A program made the position numbers and the translations under genes. From the NCBI GenBank assembly GCA_910577605.1, contig CAJTON010000003.1:12090-59143 (forward strand): a stretch of DNA of 47,054 nucleotides, in the 5' to 3' direction. This stretch comes from an uncultured Butyrivibrio sp. (GTDB taxonomy: Bacteria; Bacillota; Clostridia; Lachnospirales; Lachnospiraceae). The notes beneath the pieces are model-generated. The model saw only the letters and a program-made list of their open reading frames with translations. It had not been told where the DNA came from and made no database searches. Shown here piece by piece: positions 1-7,900 of the stretch (position 1 is its first letter; every line of letters starts with the position of its first letter).

Positions 1-87
1 TCCGTCTTTCTTTTCCTTAACGCCAAGCGCGGCGGCGATAGTCTGCGCCACGCTCGGCTTTTCTGCAATCACAAGTCTAAGTGCCAT
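1..87 (-). CDS. topB: DNA topoisomerase III, N-terminal fragment (runs off left edge)
   Basis: Only the first 29 codons are present. They read as the start of a Toprim domain, with the conserved stretch LVIAEKPSVAQTIAAALG that opens type IA topoisomerases of the TopB/TraE group carried by Gram-positive ICEs. The family relaxes and decatenates DNA through an active-site tyrosine that would lie outside the window. The ATG at 85-87 follows GGAGG closely and lies 15 bp after the stop of the ArdC gene, so the two are probably co-transcribed. The family call is firm for the fragment; completeness cannot be judged. Confidence 0.8.
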   Translation of the reverse strand, partial: MALRLVIAEKPSVAQTIAAALGVKEKKDG

Positions 88-102
88 GAAAAAATCCTCC
101 TT

Positions 103-1689
103 TCAGCGTTCCGGCTCATGGGCGGCGCGGCTTTCGGCTGCCGCTGTCCGGCTCTTTTTTTCGGGCTGTAAGGCGGCGCGGTCCTCATGTGGGGATGCCG
201 CCCGGTCGTGGGTCCTGACCGCGTTTGAGACTATGACGTCGAGTTTTGAGTGGTCGTAGACGCCGAAATAAATGCCGTTTTCTTTAAGCATTCCGGTGAC
301 GTCGCCGTCTATCGCCATGCTTTCCTCAAGGCTCTGGAGGCGTCCCTCGGTCTCATAGCGGCTCGGGTCGCGCTGTATCACGAGGTTGAAATTCGTATAG
401 GAATTGAACTTTTTAAGCAGCCGTTTGCAGTATTCCGCCTTGCCCGGGCAGTCGTTTAGATATATCCCGTTTAAGAGGACCACCTGTCCCATAAGGCGCG
501 AGAGCCTGTGTTCCTGTTCCACTAATATCGCCCTCTGGCTCTCCTCGCTGCCGTCGAGCAGCGCGAAATTTTTATCCCAGACAAGCTCTTTTGCGTATTC
601 CGGGACGTACTCTGCGACATAGCCCCGTTTTTTGAGTTCCGCCGCTATGTGGAGGCACGCCGTCGTTTTTCCTGCCCCGGCTCCTCCGAAGGCGTTTATA
701 ACGACCGTGTTTTTAACCCTTGGCTCCTCCGGGTTTTCAGCGTCGGACGCTTCTTCTTTTTCTTCTTCAGGGCTGTTTATCACGTCAAAGCCTCCTTTTT
801 CGATAAGGTAATCCGATATTTTTTCGGCGTCCCTTATCGCCGCGAAGAGCTCTGACGGCTTATCCTCTATGATCTGTATCCAGTCCTGTATGTACGCCTT
901 GTGGTTGCGGATTCTGCCGCCTCCGGGAATGCCTATGGCATGAGCGGTGAAGGCGGAGGCTATCTCGGCGCGCAGCTCCTCCTTCGCATAACCCTCCGTC
1001 CCGAAGGCGTTTTCGATGCCGCGGTCCATGCGGTGTTTTGCTCCCGTGGCGTGTCCCGCCTCATGTAAAAAAGTGGACATATAGGCGTACGGATCTTCAA
1101 AGCGCCCGGACGCCGGCATCTTTATCAGGTCTTTTTTCGGGAGGTAGGCTGCTTCCCCGTGACCCTCCGAAAAGCCGACTCCCATCTCCTTTATGAGCCT
1201 GTCGCGTTTTAAGATGAGGTCCTTATCCGGAGTGAACCTGTCCGTTTCAAGCTCCGGTATCCCTTCTATCTGTTCTGCATTAAAAACGGTGTAGACCGAA
1301 GATACGGGCTTTATGCGTCCGCCGGGATCCTCTCCTTTTTCCTCCATCTGCTTTGCGAGGCGGTAAGATTCTTCCCTTGAGAGTTTTCTTTTCGTCAGGG
1401 TATCGTACATCGACCAGAACTCTATCCTTGTGCCTTTTTCGCCTTTTTTTACGCTCCACCCTTTTCCCGACGCCTGTTTAAAGGTCATAAACCTCGGATC
1501 ATCATAGCCTTTTTCCTTCATCGTTACCCAGAGCCAGAGACAGTTCACGCCGCGGTAGGTCGAATGGCTCACGGGGTTTACGGGGCGTCCCGCGCAGCTC
1601 CATTCCTGCTCCCACGGGATTTTTTCCTCTCTGAGGGCGGCGAGAAATTTCCGGCTCATCTCCTCGCGCATCTTATTGAGTGCCGTCAT
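103..1689 (-). CDS. ArdC-type antirestriction zinc metallopeptidase fused to a P-loop ATPase/kinase-like domain
   Basis: 528 residues. Residues about 5-135 match the ArdC N-terminal ssDNA-binding domain (motifs KIPWEQEW, YRGVNCLWLW, FKQASGKGWSVKKGEKG). Residues about 150-300 form a zincin-like peptidase with the zinc motif HEAGH at 209-213 and a downstream acidic helix (EELRAEIASAF). A charged linker (about 305-325) leads to a P-loop domain with Walker A GGAGAGKT at about 335-342, similar to the ATP-binding AAA_28/NadR-like proteins of ICEs and phages. ArdC proteins protect incoming plasmid DNA from host restriction. The fusion is unusual; the P-loop part also seems to lack a central strand (see findings). 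The start at 1689 lies inside the end of the preceding small ORF, with a G-rich, weak ribosome binding site. Confidence 0.85.
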   Translation of the reverse strand: MTALNKMREEMSRKFLAALREEKIPWEQEWSCAGRPVNPVSHSTYRGVNCLWLWVTMKEKGYDDPRFMTFKQASGKGWSVKKGEKGTRIEFWSMYDTLTKRKLSREESYRLAKQMEEKGEDPGGRIKPVSSVYTVFNAEQIEGIPELETDRFTPDKDLILKRDRLIKEMGVGFSEGHGEAAYLPKKDLIKMPASGRFEDPYAYMSTFLHEAGHATGAKHRMDRGIENAFGTEGYAKEELRAEIASAFTAHAIGIPGGGRIRNHKAYIQDWIQIIEDKPSELFAAIRDAEKISDYLIEKGGFDVINSPEEEKEEASDAENPEEPRVKNTVVINAFGGAGAGKTTACLHIAAELKKRGYVAEYVPEYAKELVWDKNFALLDGSEESQRAILVEQEHRLSRLMGQVVLLNGIYLNDCPGKAEYCKRLLKKFNSYTNFNLVIQRDPSRYETEGRLQSLEESMAIDGDVTGMLKENGIYFGVYDHSKLDVIVSNAVRTHDRAASPHEDRAALQPEKKSRTAAAESRAAHEPER

Positions 1690-1840
1690 CTTGATCCCCC
1701 CAGTCGCATACGGTCTCTTCCTCCGCTTCGCCGTCTTCGGGGGCTCCGCCGTAAAGATCGACGCCGCCCCTGCGGCAGAAATCTTCTGCGGCTGCCATAA
1801 AGGACGGGCGGCTGTATCCTGTATTTTCTGTTTTTTGCAT
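1673..1840 (-). CDS. Small acidic hypothetical protein (55 aa)
   Basis: ATG at 1838-1840 is preceded by AGGGAGG at good spacing, and the frame stays open for 55 codons to a TAA at 1673, overlapping the start of the ArdC gene by 17 bp. The product begins MQKTENTGYSRPSFMAAAED and is acidic toward the C-terminus (EDGEAEEE). It has no recognisable domain, signal peptide or membrane segment. Position and overlap suggest translational coupling to the ArdC fusion. It is probably one of the short accessory proteins common in such ICE operons; function unknown. Confidence 0.55.
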   Translation of the reverse strand: MQKTENTGYSRPSFMAAAEDFCRRGGVDLYGGAPEDGEAEEETVCDWGDQDDGTQ

Positions 1841-1854
1841 TGATATGCCTCCCT

Positions 1855-2769
1855 TTACATCAGATGCTCGTGCTCCGACGCGTGGCTTCGTCCAACTCCG
1901 TGATAAGGCGAATGCTGCGAATTATCCGATTTAGGCTCGCGCACGCGCTCCTTTAAGAAATTTGACATCTTTTCGCGCGTCCATATGCGGGTGTTTTCCT
2001 TCGTGCGGTCGTCTTCGGGTACGCCGTTTATCTCGTAAACGGTGAGCCTGTCGTTATCAATGTCCGCCGTCACGGATACGGAAACTCTGCCGCTCTGCTC
2101 AAGCGCCGCAAAGCGTCCACCGTCGTATATGACGTCTCCTTTTATCTCTATAAAGGGGAGCGCTGACTTTTTAAGCTGCCTGAAAATGTCGTCCATGCTC
2201 ATATCGCCCATGTTTATGTACTTGGTCATGTCTCCCTGTATGATCGTAAGGAGCGCGGTGAGTTCCTTTTTTTCGGGCTGTTTTTCGGGCGGAACCGCCG
2301 CAACGGCAAACGCCTGCGTCCCGTTTCCCATTATTAAATATTTTCCGTCGTCGGATTCATGGTGCAGCCCGTATCCGGCTTCCTTCATCTGTTCAACAGT
2401 CATCGACGTCAGGGAAAAGCTGCCTCTCGGCGTCCTTATATGCTCCCCTGTCAGAAATCCGTCCGGCTGCATTTTTTCCGTATCTGTTCTTTTATCCATA
2501 TCTAAACCTCCGTTATTGTTTTTTTCTTTCTCCGCCTGCATCTTTTCAAAGGCTTCCTGTAATTCCTCAAATGTCAGGTCGGATACCATTTCCTTGTCCG
2601 TGTATGGGTTTTCGGCGTATGAGTAGGCGTAGCGTTTTTCCTCGTTACCGTACTCAAAAACCGTAAGCGGATCCGTTCCGAGGTAATATTCAGCCGCTTT
2701 CCCGCTCAATGAGAGCATGGCGTATTTTCCGTCTATCCTCGTGCCTATGTTATATTTGGCATTATCCAT
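1855..2769 (-). CDS. ICE-associated hypothetical protein (304 aa), DUF4316-like
   Basis: The start MDNAKYNIG at 2767-2769 is chosen over the longer frame because AAGGAGG lies just upstream and it overlaps the previous gene by 8 bp; the extra 44 N-terminal codons would lie entirely inside that gene. The N-terminal about 85 residues resemble small polyvalent-protein-associated domains of ICE proteins. A middle part (residues about 105-155, with TPRGSFSLTSMT and GKYLIMGNGTQAFA) is a block I associate with YodL/DUF4316 neighbours in Clostridial ICEs. The C-terminal about 100 residues carry the motif TRIWTREKMSNFLKERV. Soluble, no catalytic motif seen. Function unknown; the DUF label is from memory. 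Confidence 0.7.
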   Translation of the reverse strand: MDNAKYNIGTRIDGKYAMLSLSGKAAEYYLGTDPLTVFEYGNEEKRYAYSYAENPYTDKEMVSDLTFEELQEAFEKMQAEKEKNNNGGLDMDKRTDTEKMQPDGFLTGEHIRTPRGSFSLTSMTVEQMKEAGYGLHHESDDGKYLIMGNGTQAFAVAAVPPEKQPEKKELTALLTIIQGDMTKYINMGDMSMDDIFRQLKKSALPFIEIKGDVIYDGGRFAALEQSGRVSVSVTADIDNDRLTVYEINGVPEDDRTKENTRIWTREKMSNFLKERVREPKSDNSQHSPYHGVGRSHASEHEHLM

Positions 2770-3019
2770 TGTCGTTTTCCTCCTTTTCCGCGTTATTTTT
2801 TTCAGGCTCCTCCTTCTGGAGGTAGCAATAAAGCCTGTTTTCTTTGACCGCTTTTTTGAGTCCGGTGATGATCCGAAGATCGGTCGCCGGAATGTCTTCA
2901 TGCTTTAAAAGCAGTTCTTCGACGCTTACTGCGGCTATGGCTTTTTCGTCGGTTATTCCCATTTCCCGGAGACGCGCCATGACGCGCAGCTTCTGGGAAA
3001 GTGTTATAGGTTTACTCAT
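2762..3019 (-). CDS. ICE small hypothetical protein (85 aa)
   Basis: Overlaps the upstream YodL gene by ATGA and the downstream gene by 8 bp, so it lies in the middle of a coupled operon. The N-terminal half is helical (MSKPITLSQKLRVMARLREM) and reads like the short helical proteins found beside YodL proteins in Clostridial ICEs. The C-terminus is a charged Glu/Lys/Asn tail. No transmembrane segment or known catalytic motif. It may be a partner of the YodL protein; that is inference from position only. Confidence 0.65.
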   Translation of the reverse strand: MSKPITLSQKLRVMARLREMGITDEKAIAAVSVEELLLKHEDIPATDLRIITGLKKAVKENRLYCYLQKEEPEKNNAEKEENDNG

Positions 3020-3570
3020 CTCGTAAGCTCCTCTCCTTTCGTCCTGTTATTATTTTTTCCCTCCGGCTGTAAAAATTCCGGGACGTCCTTATAGCCGACC
3101 GGATCCACGTAGTGAGCTGTATCCGTGCCGTCCCGGCGGACCACTATGACGTCGGAAATCGAAAGACTGTGCCCTTTAAAATCGTCGGGGCGGCTGATAT
3201 TAAAGCGTGTGTAAATATCCTCAAGCCCTATACCGGGCGAAAGCTCCGCCGAGTATACAAGCTCATAGTTAGAACGCCTGACTTCATGCCCCGCGGCTTT
3301 CAGGCGGTCGTATGATTCAAAACAGAGGTCCCTGTTTTTGGGGTCGTCTTTAAGCTGGTAGATCTCAAAGCTGTTTTTCGGCTTGTCCTGCTGCGCTTCC
3401 TTCGGCAGCTCCATGCTGCAAAACTCCGCGCCTTTAAAATCTCCGGAATCAAGCACTATCTCGCCGTTATCGTAGAGCTCTTTCGCGGTAAGGAGCGCCG
3501 CCTCGGCGCTGTCCGCTTCAATATCGACAAGACGCTCAAGGGTTTCGCGGATATTGATTTTATATATCAT
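3016..3570 (-). CDS. DpnD/PcfM-like domain fused to a YodL domain
   Basis: 184 residues. Residues 1-52 look like DpnD/PcfM-family proteins (opening YKINIRETLERLVDIEADSA, then a GDFKGAEF block). Residues about 65-172 are a clear YodL domain: FEIYQLKDDPKNRDLCFESY, then SNYELVYSAELSPG, LEDIYTRFN, DDFKGHSLSISDVIVV and AHYVDPVGYKDVPEFL. YodL domains are widespread in ICEs and some phages but have no established biochemical role. Ribosome binding site AAAGGAGG. First gene after a hairpin-rich leader (3571-3755), so its operon may be controlled by attenuation. Confidence 0.85.
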   Translation of the reverse strand: MIYKINIRETLERLVDIEADSAEAALLTAKELYDNGEIVLDSGDFKGAEFCSMELPKEAQQDKPKNSFEIYQLKDDPKNRDLCFESYDRLKAAGHEVRRSNYELVYSAELSPGIGLEDIYTRFNISRPDDFKGHSLSISDVIVVRRDGTDTAHYVDPVGYKDVPEFLQPEGKNNNRTKGEELTR

Positions 3571-3591
3571 TTCTGCCTCCTTTCATTATTG

Positions 3592-3611
3592 ATGCGCTGT
3601 TTTTCGCGCAT
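3592..3611 (-). repeat. Hairpin just upstream of the YodL-gene ribosome binding site
   Basis: Perfect 6-bp arms ATGCGC and GCGCAT separated by 8 nt. It lies between the intrinsic terminator at 3626-3650 and the AAAGGAGG of the YodL gene, so it is part of the same structured 5' leader. It could be an anti-terminator partner or simply a short stem. Confidence 0.45.
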
Positions 3612-3625
3612 AACGGTATGAAATT

Positions 3626-3650
3626 AAAAAAGCCGGATCTGAGATCCGGC
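3626..3650 (-). terminator. Intrinsic terminator or attenuator in the leader of the YodL operon
   Basis: Perfect 8-bp stem GCCGGATC/GATCCGGC with a 3-nt loop, followed on the minus strand by a run of T. It lies between the candidate 18-codon leader ORF and the YodL start. Since no promoter is obvious in the 55 bp that follow it, the operon probably depends on read-through. Confidence 0.75.
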
Positions 3651-3661
3651 AGGGTTGGTAG

Positions 3662-3718
3662 TTATATTCTTTTTTCGGCGGGCTTCTCTGCCCCGCACAA
3701 AAGTAAACATGAATACAT
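3662..3718 (-). CDS. Candidate leader peptide (18 aa) before the attenuator
   Basis: Reads MYSCLLLCGAEKPAEKRI then TAA, ending 12 nt before the terminator stem. The nearest GGAGG is about 27 nt upstream of this ATG, which is too far for ordinary initiation, so translation is uncertain. The layout (short ORF, terminator stem with T run, second stem, then the structural gene) is that of a ribosome-mediated attenuator. Treat as a candidate only. Confidence 0.3.
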   Translation of the reverse strand: MYSCLLLCGAEKPAEKRI

Positions 3719-3755
3719 TTATGCGGTTTTTTATTTACGTTTGTCACCTCCAATC

Positions 3756-3790
3756 AAAAAGGACGCACCGTTTTGAGATGCGTCCCTTTT
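3756..3790. terminator. Bidirectional intrinsic terminator after the DUF5688 gene
   Basis: Stem GGACGCA/TGCGTCC with an 11-nt loop, flanked by A-rich sequence on one side and T-rich on the other, so it has a T run in either direction. It follows the stop of the DUF5688 gene (3810) and separates the adhesin/DUF5688 transcript from the YodL operon leader. Confidence 0.75.
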
Positions 3791-3809
3791 CGTCGTGTAT
3801 TTTTTTTAA

Positions 3810-4742
3810 TTACATGGTATATTCGTTCCCTGGGTCACGGTCCGCGCTACGCTCCGTCTCCGCCTCTATGACCTCAAGCTGTCCCCTTTCGCGGTCATAA
3901 TGGTATACGCAGTCCGAAAGCACATCTTTTCTTTCAACCTCCGTGCGGTTTATCATGCGCACCATGTCAAGCAGGTACTTTTCATCACTTCCGGCATACG
4001 GCACCGCGATGAGCTCGTGTACGGACGCAGGCAGGATATAAATATCTCCTCCGATCTTATCCGCCGCCTGCTTTAACGCGTCAGGATCCATAAGGACCGA
4101 GGCTCCGTAAAAGCCTCTTCCATAGGATATTAAGAGCATCGGCATTTCATCAGGACCCACAAAAAACATCGGGGTCTCAAGCACCGCCGATAAGCTGCTT
4201 ACCAGTAACGGGTAAGCTTCCGGCACATACCTGCGCGCACGTTCAAAAAGCTCCTCTTCGGTCAGTCCGAACTTTTCCGCTATCTGATTGGTAACGGGTA
4301 CGGTCGCCCCCTCACTGTAAATGTCGATCCTGTATATTACGCTTAGGTTCATGTATTCACGGTGCGGCATTTCCTTAAGCAGCTCAGTGTTTTTCCCTGT
4401 CTCAACAAGCTGCATGAGTATGTTTCTGCCGTACTCCTTAAATATCTCATCAATGCCCTTCATGGGTTCGGGAAATTCAAACCCTCTGCAAACCTCGGCT
4501 ACGGTCCGGTCAAGCCTGGCGCAGATATTTTCAAAGCTTTCTCCGTTTTTATACGCTTCAAAAAGCGGTTCCATGTAAAGCACGGCTTCCCTGTTGCTGC
4601 CCTCCCTGGTGATGCAGACTGCCTCCGCTTTTCCGTTGTTCTGCGGGATCGACCGCTCATTTATCTGCCATTCCCCTTCGGGCAGCGTCTCAAGGATCCT
4701 GCTCTCGATCCGCCTCATGAACTCATAAAGTTCCTTATTCAT
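3810..4742 (-). CDS. DUF5688 family protein
   Basis: 310 residues, soluble, no signal peptide. The pattern is that of DUF5688 proteins of Clostridial mobile elements: an N-terminal helical part (AVLYMEPLFEAYKNGESFENIC), a middle PHREYMNLSVIYRI block, VPVTNQIAEKFGLTEEELFE, and a C-terminal part with GGDIYILPASVHELIAVP and MVRMINRTEVERKDVLSD. No experimentally assigned function is known to me. The start at 4742 overlaps the upstream 45-codon ORF by 8 bp, with GGAGA upstream, indicating coupled translation. A strong terminator follows. Confidence 0.8.
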   Translation of the reverse strand: MNKELYEFMRRIESRILETLPEGEWQINERSIPQNNGKAEAVCITREGSNREAVLYMEPLFEAYKNGESFENICARLDRTVAEVCRGFEFPEPMKGIDEIFKEYGRNILMQLVETGKNTELLKEMPHREYMNLSVIYRIDIYSEGATVPVTNQIAEKFGLTEEELFERARRYVPEAYPLLVSSLSAVLETPMFFVGPDEMPMLLISYGRGFYGASVLMDPDALKQAADKIGGDIYILPASVHELIAVPYAGSDEKYLLDMVRMINRTEVERKDVLSDCVYHYDRERGQLEVIEAETERSADRDPGNEYTM

Positions 4743-4872
4743 CTGTTTTTCTCCGTTTTCCGGTCATTTCGCGGTACGCGGCAAGGCGTTTTCCTGCCGC
4801 GTCGGGATCCGCTTTAGTAACTTCTATGAGGATATTCCCCTCCCCGTTTATAAAAATATATTCGATCGCCAT
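4735..4872 (-). CDS. Small hypothetical protein (45 aa), coupled to DUF5688 gene
   Basis: ATG at 4870-4872 is preceded by AAGGAGG. The product opens MAIEYIFINGEGNILIEVTK and ends in a basic tail (REMTGKRRKTDE). The TAA lies inside the first codons of the DUF5688 gene (8-bp overlap), whose own ribosome binding site lies inside this ORF. No domain recognised; it may serve mainly as a coupling ORF. Confidence 0.6.
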   Translation of the reverse strand: MAIEYIFINGEGNILIEVTKADPDAAGKRLAAYREMTGKRRKTDE

Positions 4873-4897
4873 ATGGCTTTCCTCCTTTGTCGTTTAC

Positions 4898-4915
4898 GGG
4901 CGGGGAGCCCCGCCC
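4898..4915 (-). other. GC-rich perfect hairpin between adhesin stop and next ORF
   Basis: Arms GGGCGGGG and CCCCGCCC lie almost back to back (2-nt centre), a few bases after the adhesin stop codon. There is no T run on the transcribed strand, so it is more likely an mRNA stability or processing stem than a terminator for leftward transcription. On the opposite strand the following bases are T-rich, so it could stop antisense transcription. Confidence 0.45.
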
Positions 4916-4923
4916 TCTTTCGT

Positions 4924-7900
4924 TTATTTTCTGCGTTTTTTCTTAAAGATGATATTTGCAGCCACAAGCCCGCTTATGATGATCCCTAGGACGATATAAG
5001 CCGCAATGCGTTTTCCGGGGATCTTATCTCCTGTCGGCACGTCGACGGCAGGGGGCTCGGGTTCAGGCTCGGGAGCGTTGACAAGCATGACCTCCACGGT
5101 CTCTCCTGCCTCACTGACCGAAACAGTAAACTCTTTCTCGGAAAGTATATAGCCCTCGGGGCTTTCTATCTCGCGGATGATCCATGTACCGTAGGGTACG
5201 TTTTCAAATGCGAAGCTTCCGTCCCCTGCGGATACGGCTGTTTCCACTGCCGTTTCCTTGGTAAAGCCGGCAGTACCCGGCTTAAAGAGCCCTATGAGAG
5301 CGCCGCCTAGCGGCTTTCCCGCCTCATCGGTCTTTATTCCTTTTACCGTCCCGTATACGGGCTTGTTTTCAATAACCCCGCCGTTGACGCTTATCTCCAC
5401 TAATGCGGTCCTATCGTCCGCGCAGGCGAAATCGAACCTGTACTCAGTCTCATCGAGTATGTAGCCCTCCGCGGTCTCAAGCTCTTTTACATAGTAGCTG
5501 CCATACGGAATATCGGTCTTAAAGGTGAGCGTACCGTCTGCACTGACAGACGCGCTTTCAAGGAGCGCCCCGGCGGGAAGCACCGTGCCGTCCGCCGCCG
5601 TGATCTCAGCAGATGAAAAAAGACCGAACCTTACTTTTGTAATGTCCGCTCCTTCAGGTTCGCCGTATTTGCCGCTCTTTGATTCCAGTAGCTTTTTAAG
5701 GCTTATGACGGCTTTCTGGCGCTCGTTTTCGATTTCTTTTTCGGTCCGTGTTATCTCCACGGTCTCCCCGGCGTAGGTGAGTTCAGCTTTGACGGCTTCT
5801 CCGCTTAAGACATACCCTTCCGGGGCTTTCGTCTCCTTTATGATGTACCTGCCAAGATACAGGGGCTTTGTCTGCGCTTTCCCGTCCGCATCGGTGGTAA
5901 CTGTATCGGCGACGGTCCCGGCTGCGTACCTTATGCTGCCGTCCCCGGTCGTTATGTCCTCCGCGGCGATGACGTCAAAGACCGCGCCGGAAAGCATTCC
6001 TGATGCGTATACAGGCGTATACAGAGCGTTTTCTTCCGTGAATGATAAAAGATATTCGCCGGACTTGATTATGCTTATGACGCCCTTCTGCGGCATATCC
6101 TCCTGTTTTACGGTCACGGTAAGGACGCCGCCGTTTTCCTCGGAGTTTGCAAGATCCATTGTGAATTTAACGGGTCCGGGATCAAGGATATATCCGTATG
6201 GAGCCTCGCACTCGATGAGGGTGTACTCCCCGTAGCCGAGTTTCTCCGGCGTGATAAGGAAGCCCTCCGCGTTTGTGTAAAAGGTGTCAATCACCGTTAC
6301 CTGCGGATATGTGAATCTCATGGTGATAAGATCACCGTCCGCGTCATAGATCTTATAGGCTGCTCCCGCGACGGGTACGGTCTTTTTTGTCTCCGCGTCA
6401 AGCTTTACGATCTTTAAATAGCTTTCAAAGGCTTTGTTGTTTATAAGGTACCTCATTATTTTGCCGTCCCTGGAGATATAGACGTCAAAGTCGGTCATAA
6501 ACTCCGTGTCAGCCCAGCCGTCTGTCTGATGCACAGTATATACACCATAAGGCAGCTCCTTGGTCTGCGCAAAGCCGTATTCGTCGCAGATCAGTATGTC
6601 GCGTTCGCTTCCGGCTGCGTTTTCATAGCTGCCCGCGGACTTAAGGTATATCTCAAACTCCGCTCCTTCCTCGGGGGTCTCGATCTGCGTGTCGCCGTTG
6701 TCGGTGTGCTTTATAATGGATATGCTGCCTTTTATTACCTGCTCTTTCACGGAGATTTCAAGGCTGTTGTGTTCTATCCCAAAATGTCCTGGTTCGGCTC
6801 CTATGGGATAAACGGTCTCATCAAGGGTATAGCCTTCTGAGGGCGTTATCTCTTTTAAGGTGTAATCCCCGCAGGCGTATTCCTTTGTGGTGAAGCTGCC
6901 GTTTCCGTCGGTGGTGTAGGTATCGACGAGATTTCCGTCTTTATCGTATATTCCGTATACAGCGCCGGAGAGCTTCGCGTCCGACTGGGGCGCTCCTGTC
7001 TCGGCGTCGGTCTTTGTGACGGTCAGGATCCACTTTTTGAGTATATTTGTAAACACCGCTTTAGCCGTGCCTTTGTAGGTGACGGTTATCTTTTGTGCTT
7101 CGGTGGGTACATAGGAAATATCGGCGTTTACCTCCTCGAGGGTGTAGGTTCCGATAAGGACGTTTGTAAAACGGGCGATGCCGTCCGCTCCGGTCACAGC
7201 CGTAAGGTCAACTTTTTCGCCGGAATCAGAGGTGCCGTAGAGCCTGAACCTGATGCCGGAGATCTTACCGTCTTCGGAGCGCTTCGTCACTTCGACGTTT
7301 CCGCGCTTGAGTTTGTTATCAAACGTTGCTTTTGCCGTGGCGTTGTACTTTACGGTGATGTTCTGGCTTGCGGTCGGTATGTAGTGCCCCGCCGCGTCAA
7401 GCTCTTCTAACTTGTAGGTCCCGATAAGGACGTTGCTAAAGCGTGCAACTCCGTCCGCTCCGGTCGTCGCCGTAAGGCTTACCTTCTCGCCGGAATCCGA
7501 CGTGCCAGAGAGTCTGAATTTAATGCCGGAGATCCTGCCGTCCTCGGACTTCTTCGTCACTTCGACGTTTCCGCGCTTCAGGCTGTTATTAAATGTTGCT
7601 TTTGCCGTAGTATTATAGTTTACGGTGACCGTCTGCGCCGTCGTCGGTATGTAGTGTCCCGCAGCGTTCAGCTCGGTAAGCGTGTAGGTTCCGATAAGCA
7701 CATTTGTGAATCTTGCCACTCCGTCCGCTCCGGTCGCTGCCGTAAGGTCAACCTTTTCTCCGGAATCCGAGGTCCCGGAGAGTCTGAATTTAATGCCGGA
7801 GATCTTACCGTCTTCGGATCTCTTGGTGACTTCAACATTTCCACGCTTCAGGTTGTTGTTAAAGGTCGCTTTTGCCGTGGCGTTGTACTTTACGGTGATG

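Noticed and set aside
2042..2626. 194-codon plus-strand frame
   Set aside because: Opposite strand of the DUF4316-like gene; serine-rich product with no site or homology I recognise.
3655..3900. Plus-strand frame across the YodL leader
   Set aside because: It overlaps two terminators and the end of the DUF5688 gene, has no ribosome binding site and gives a low-complexity product.
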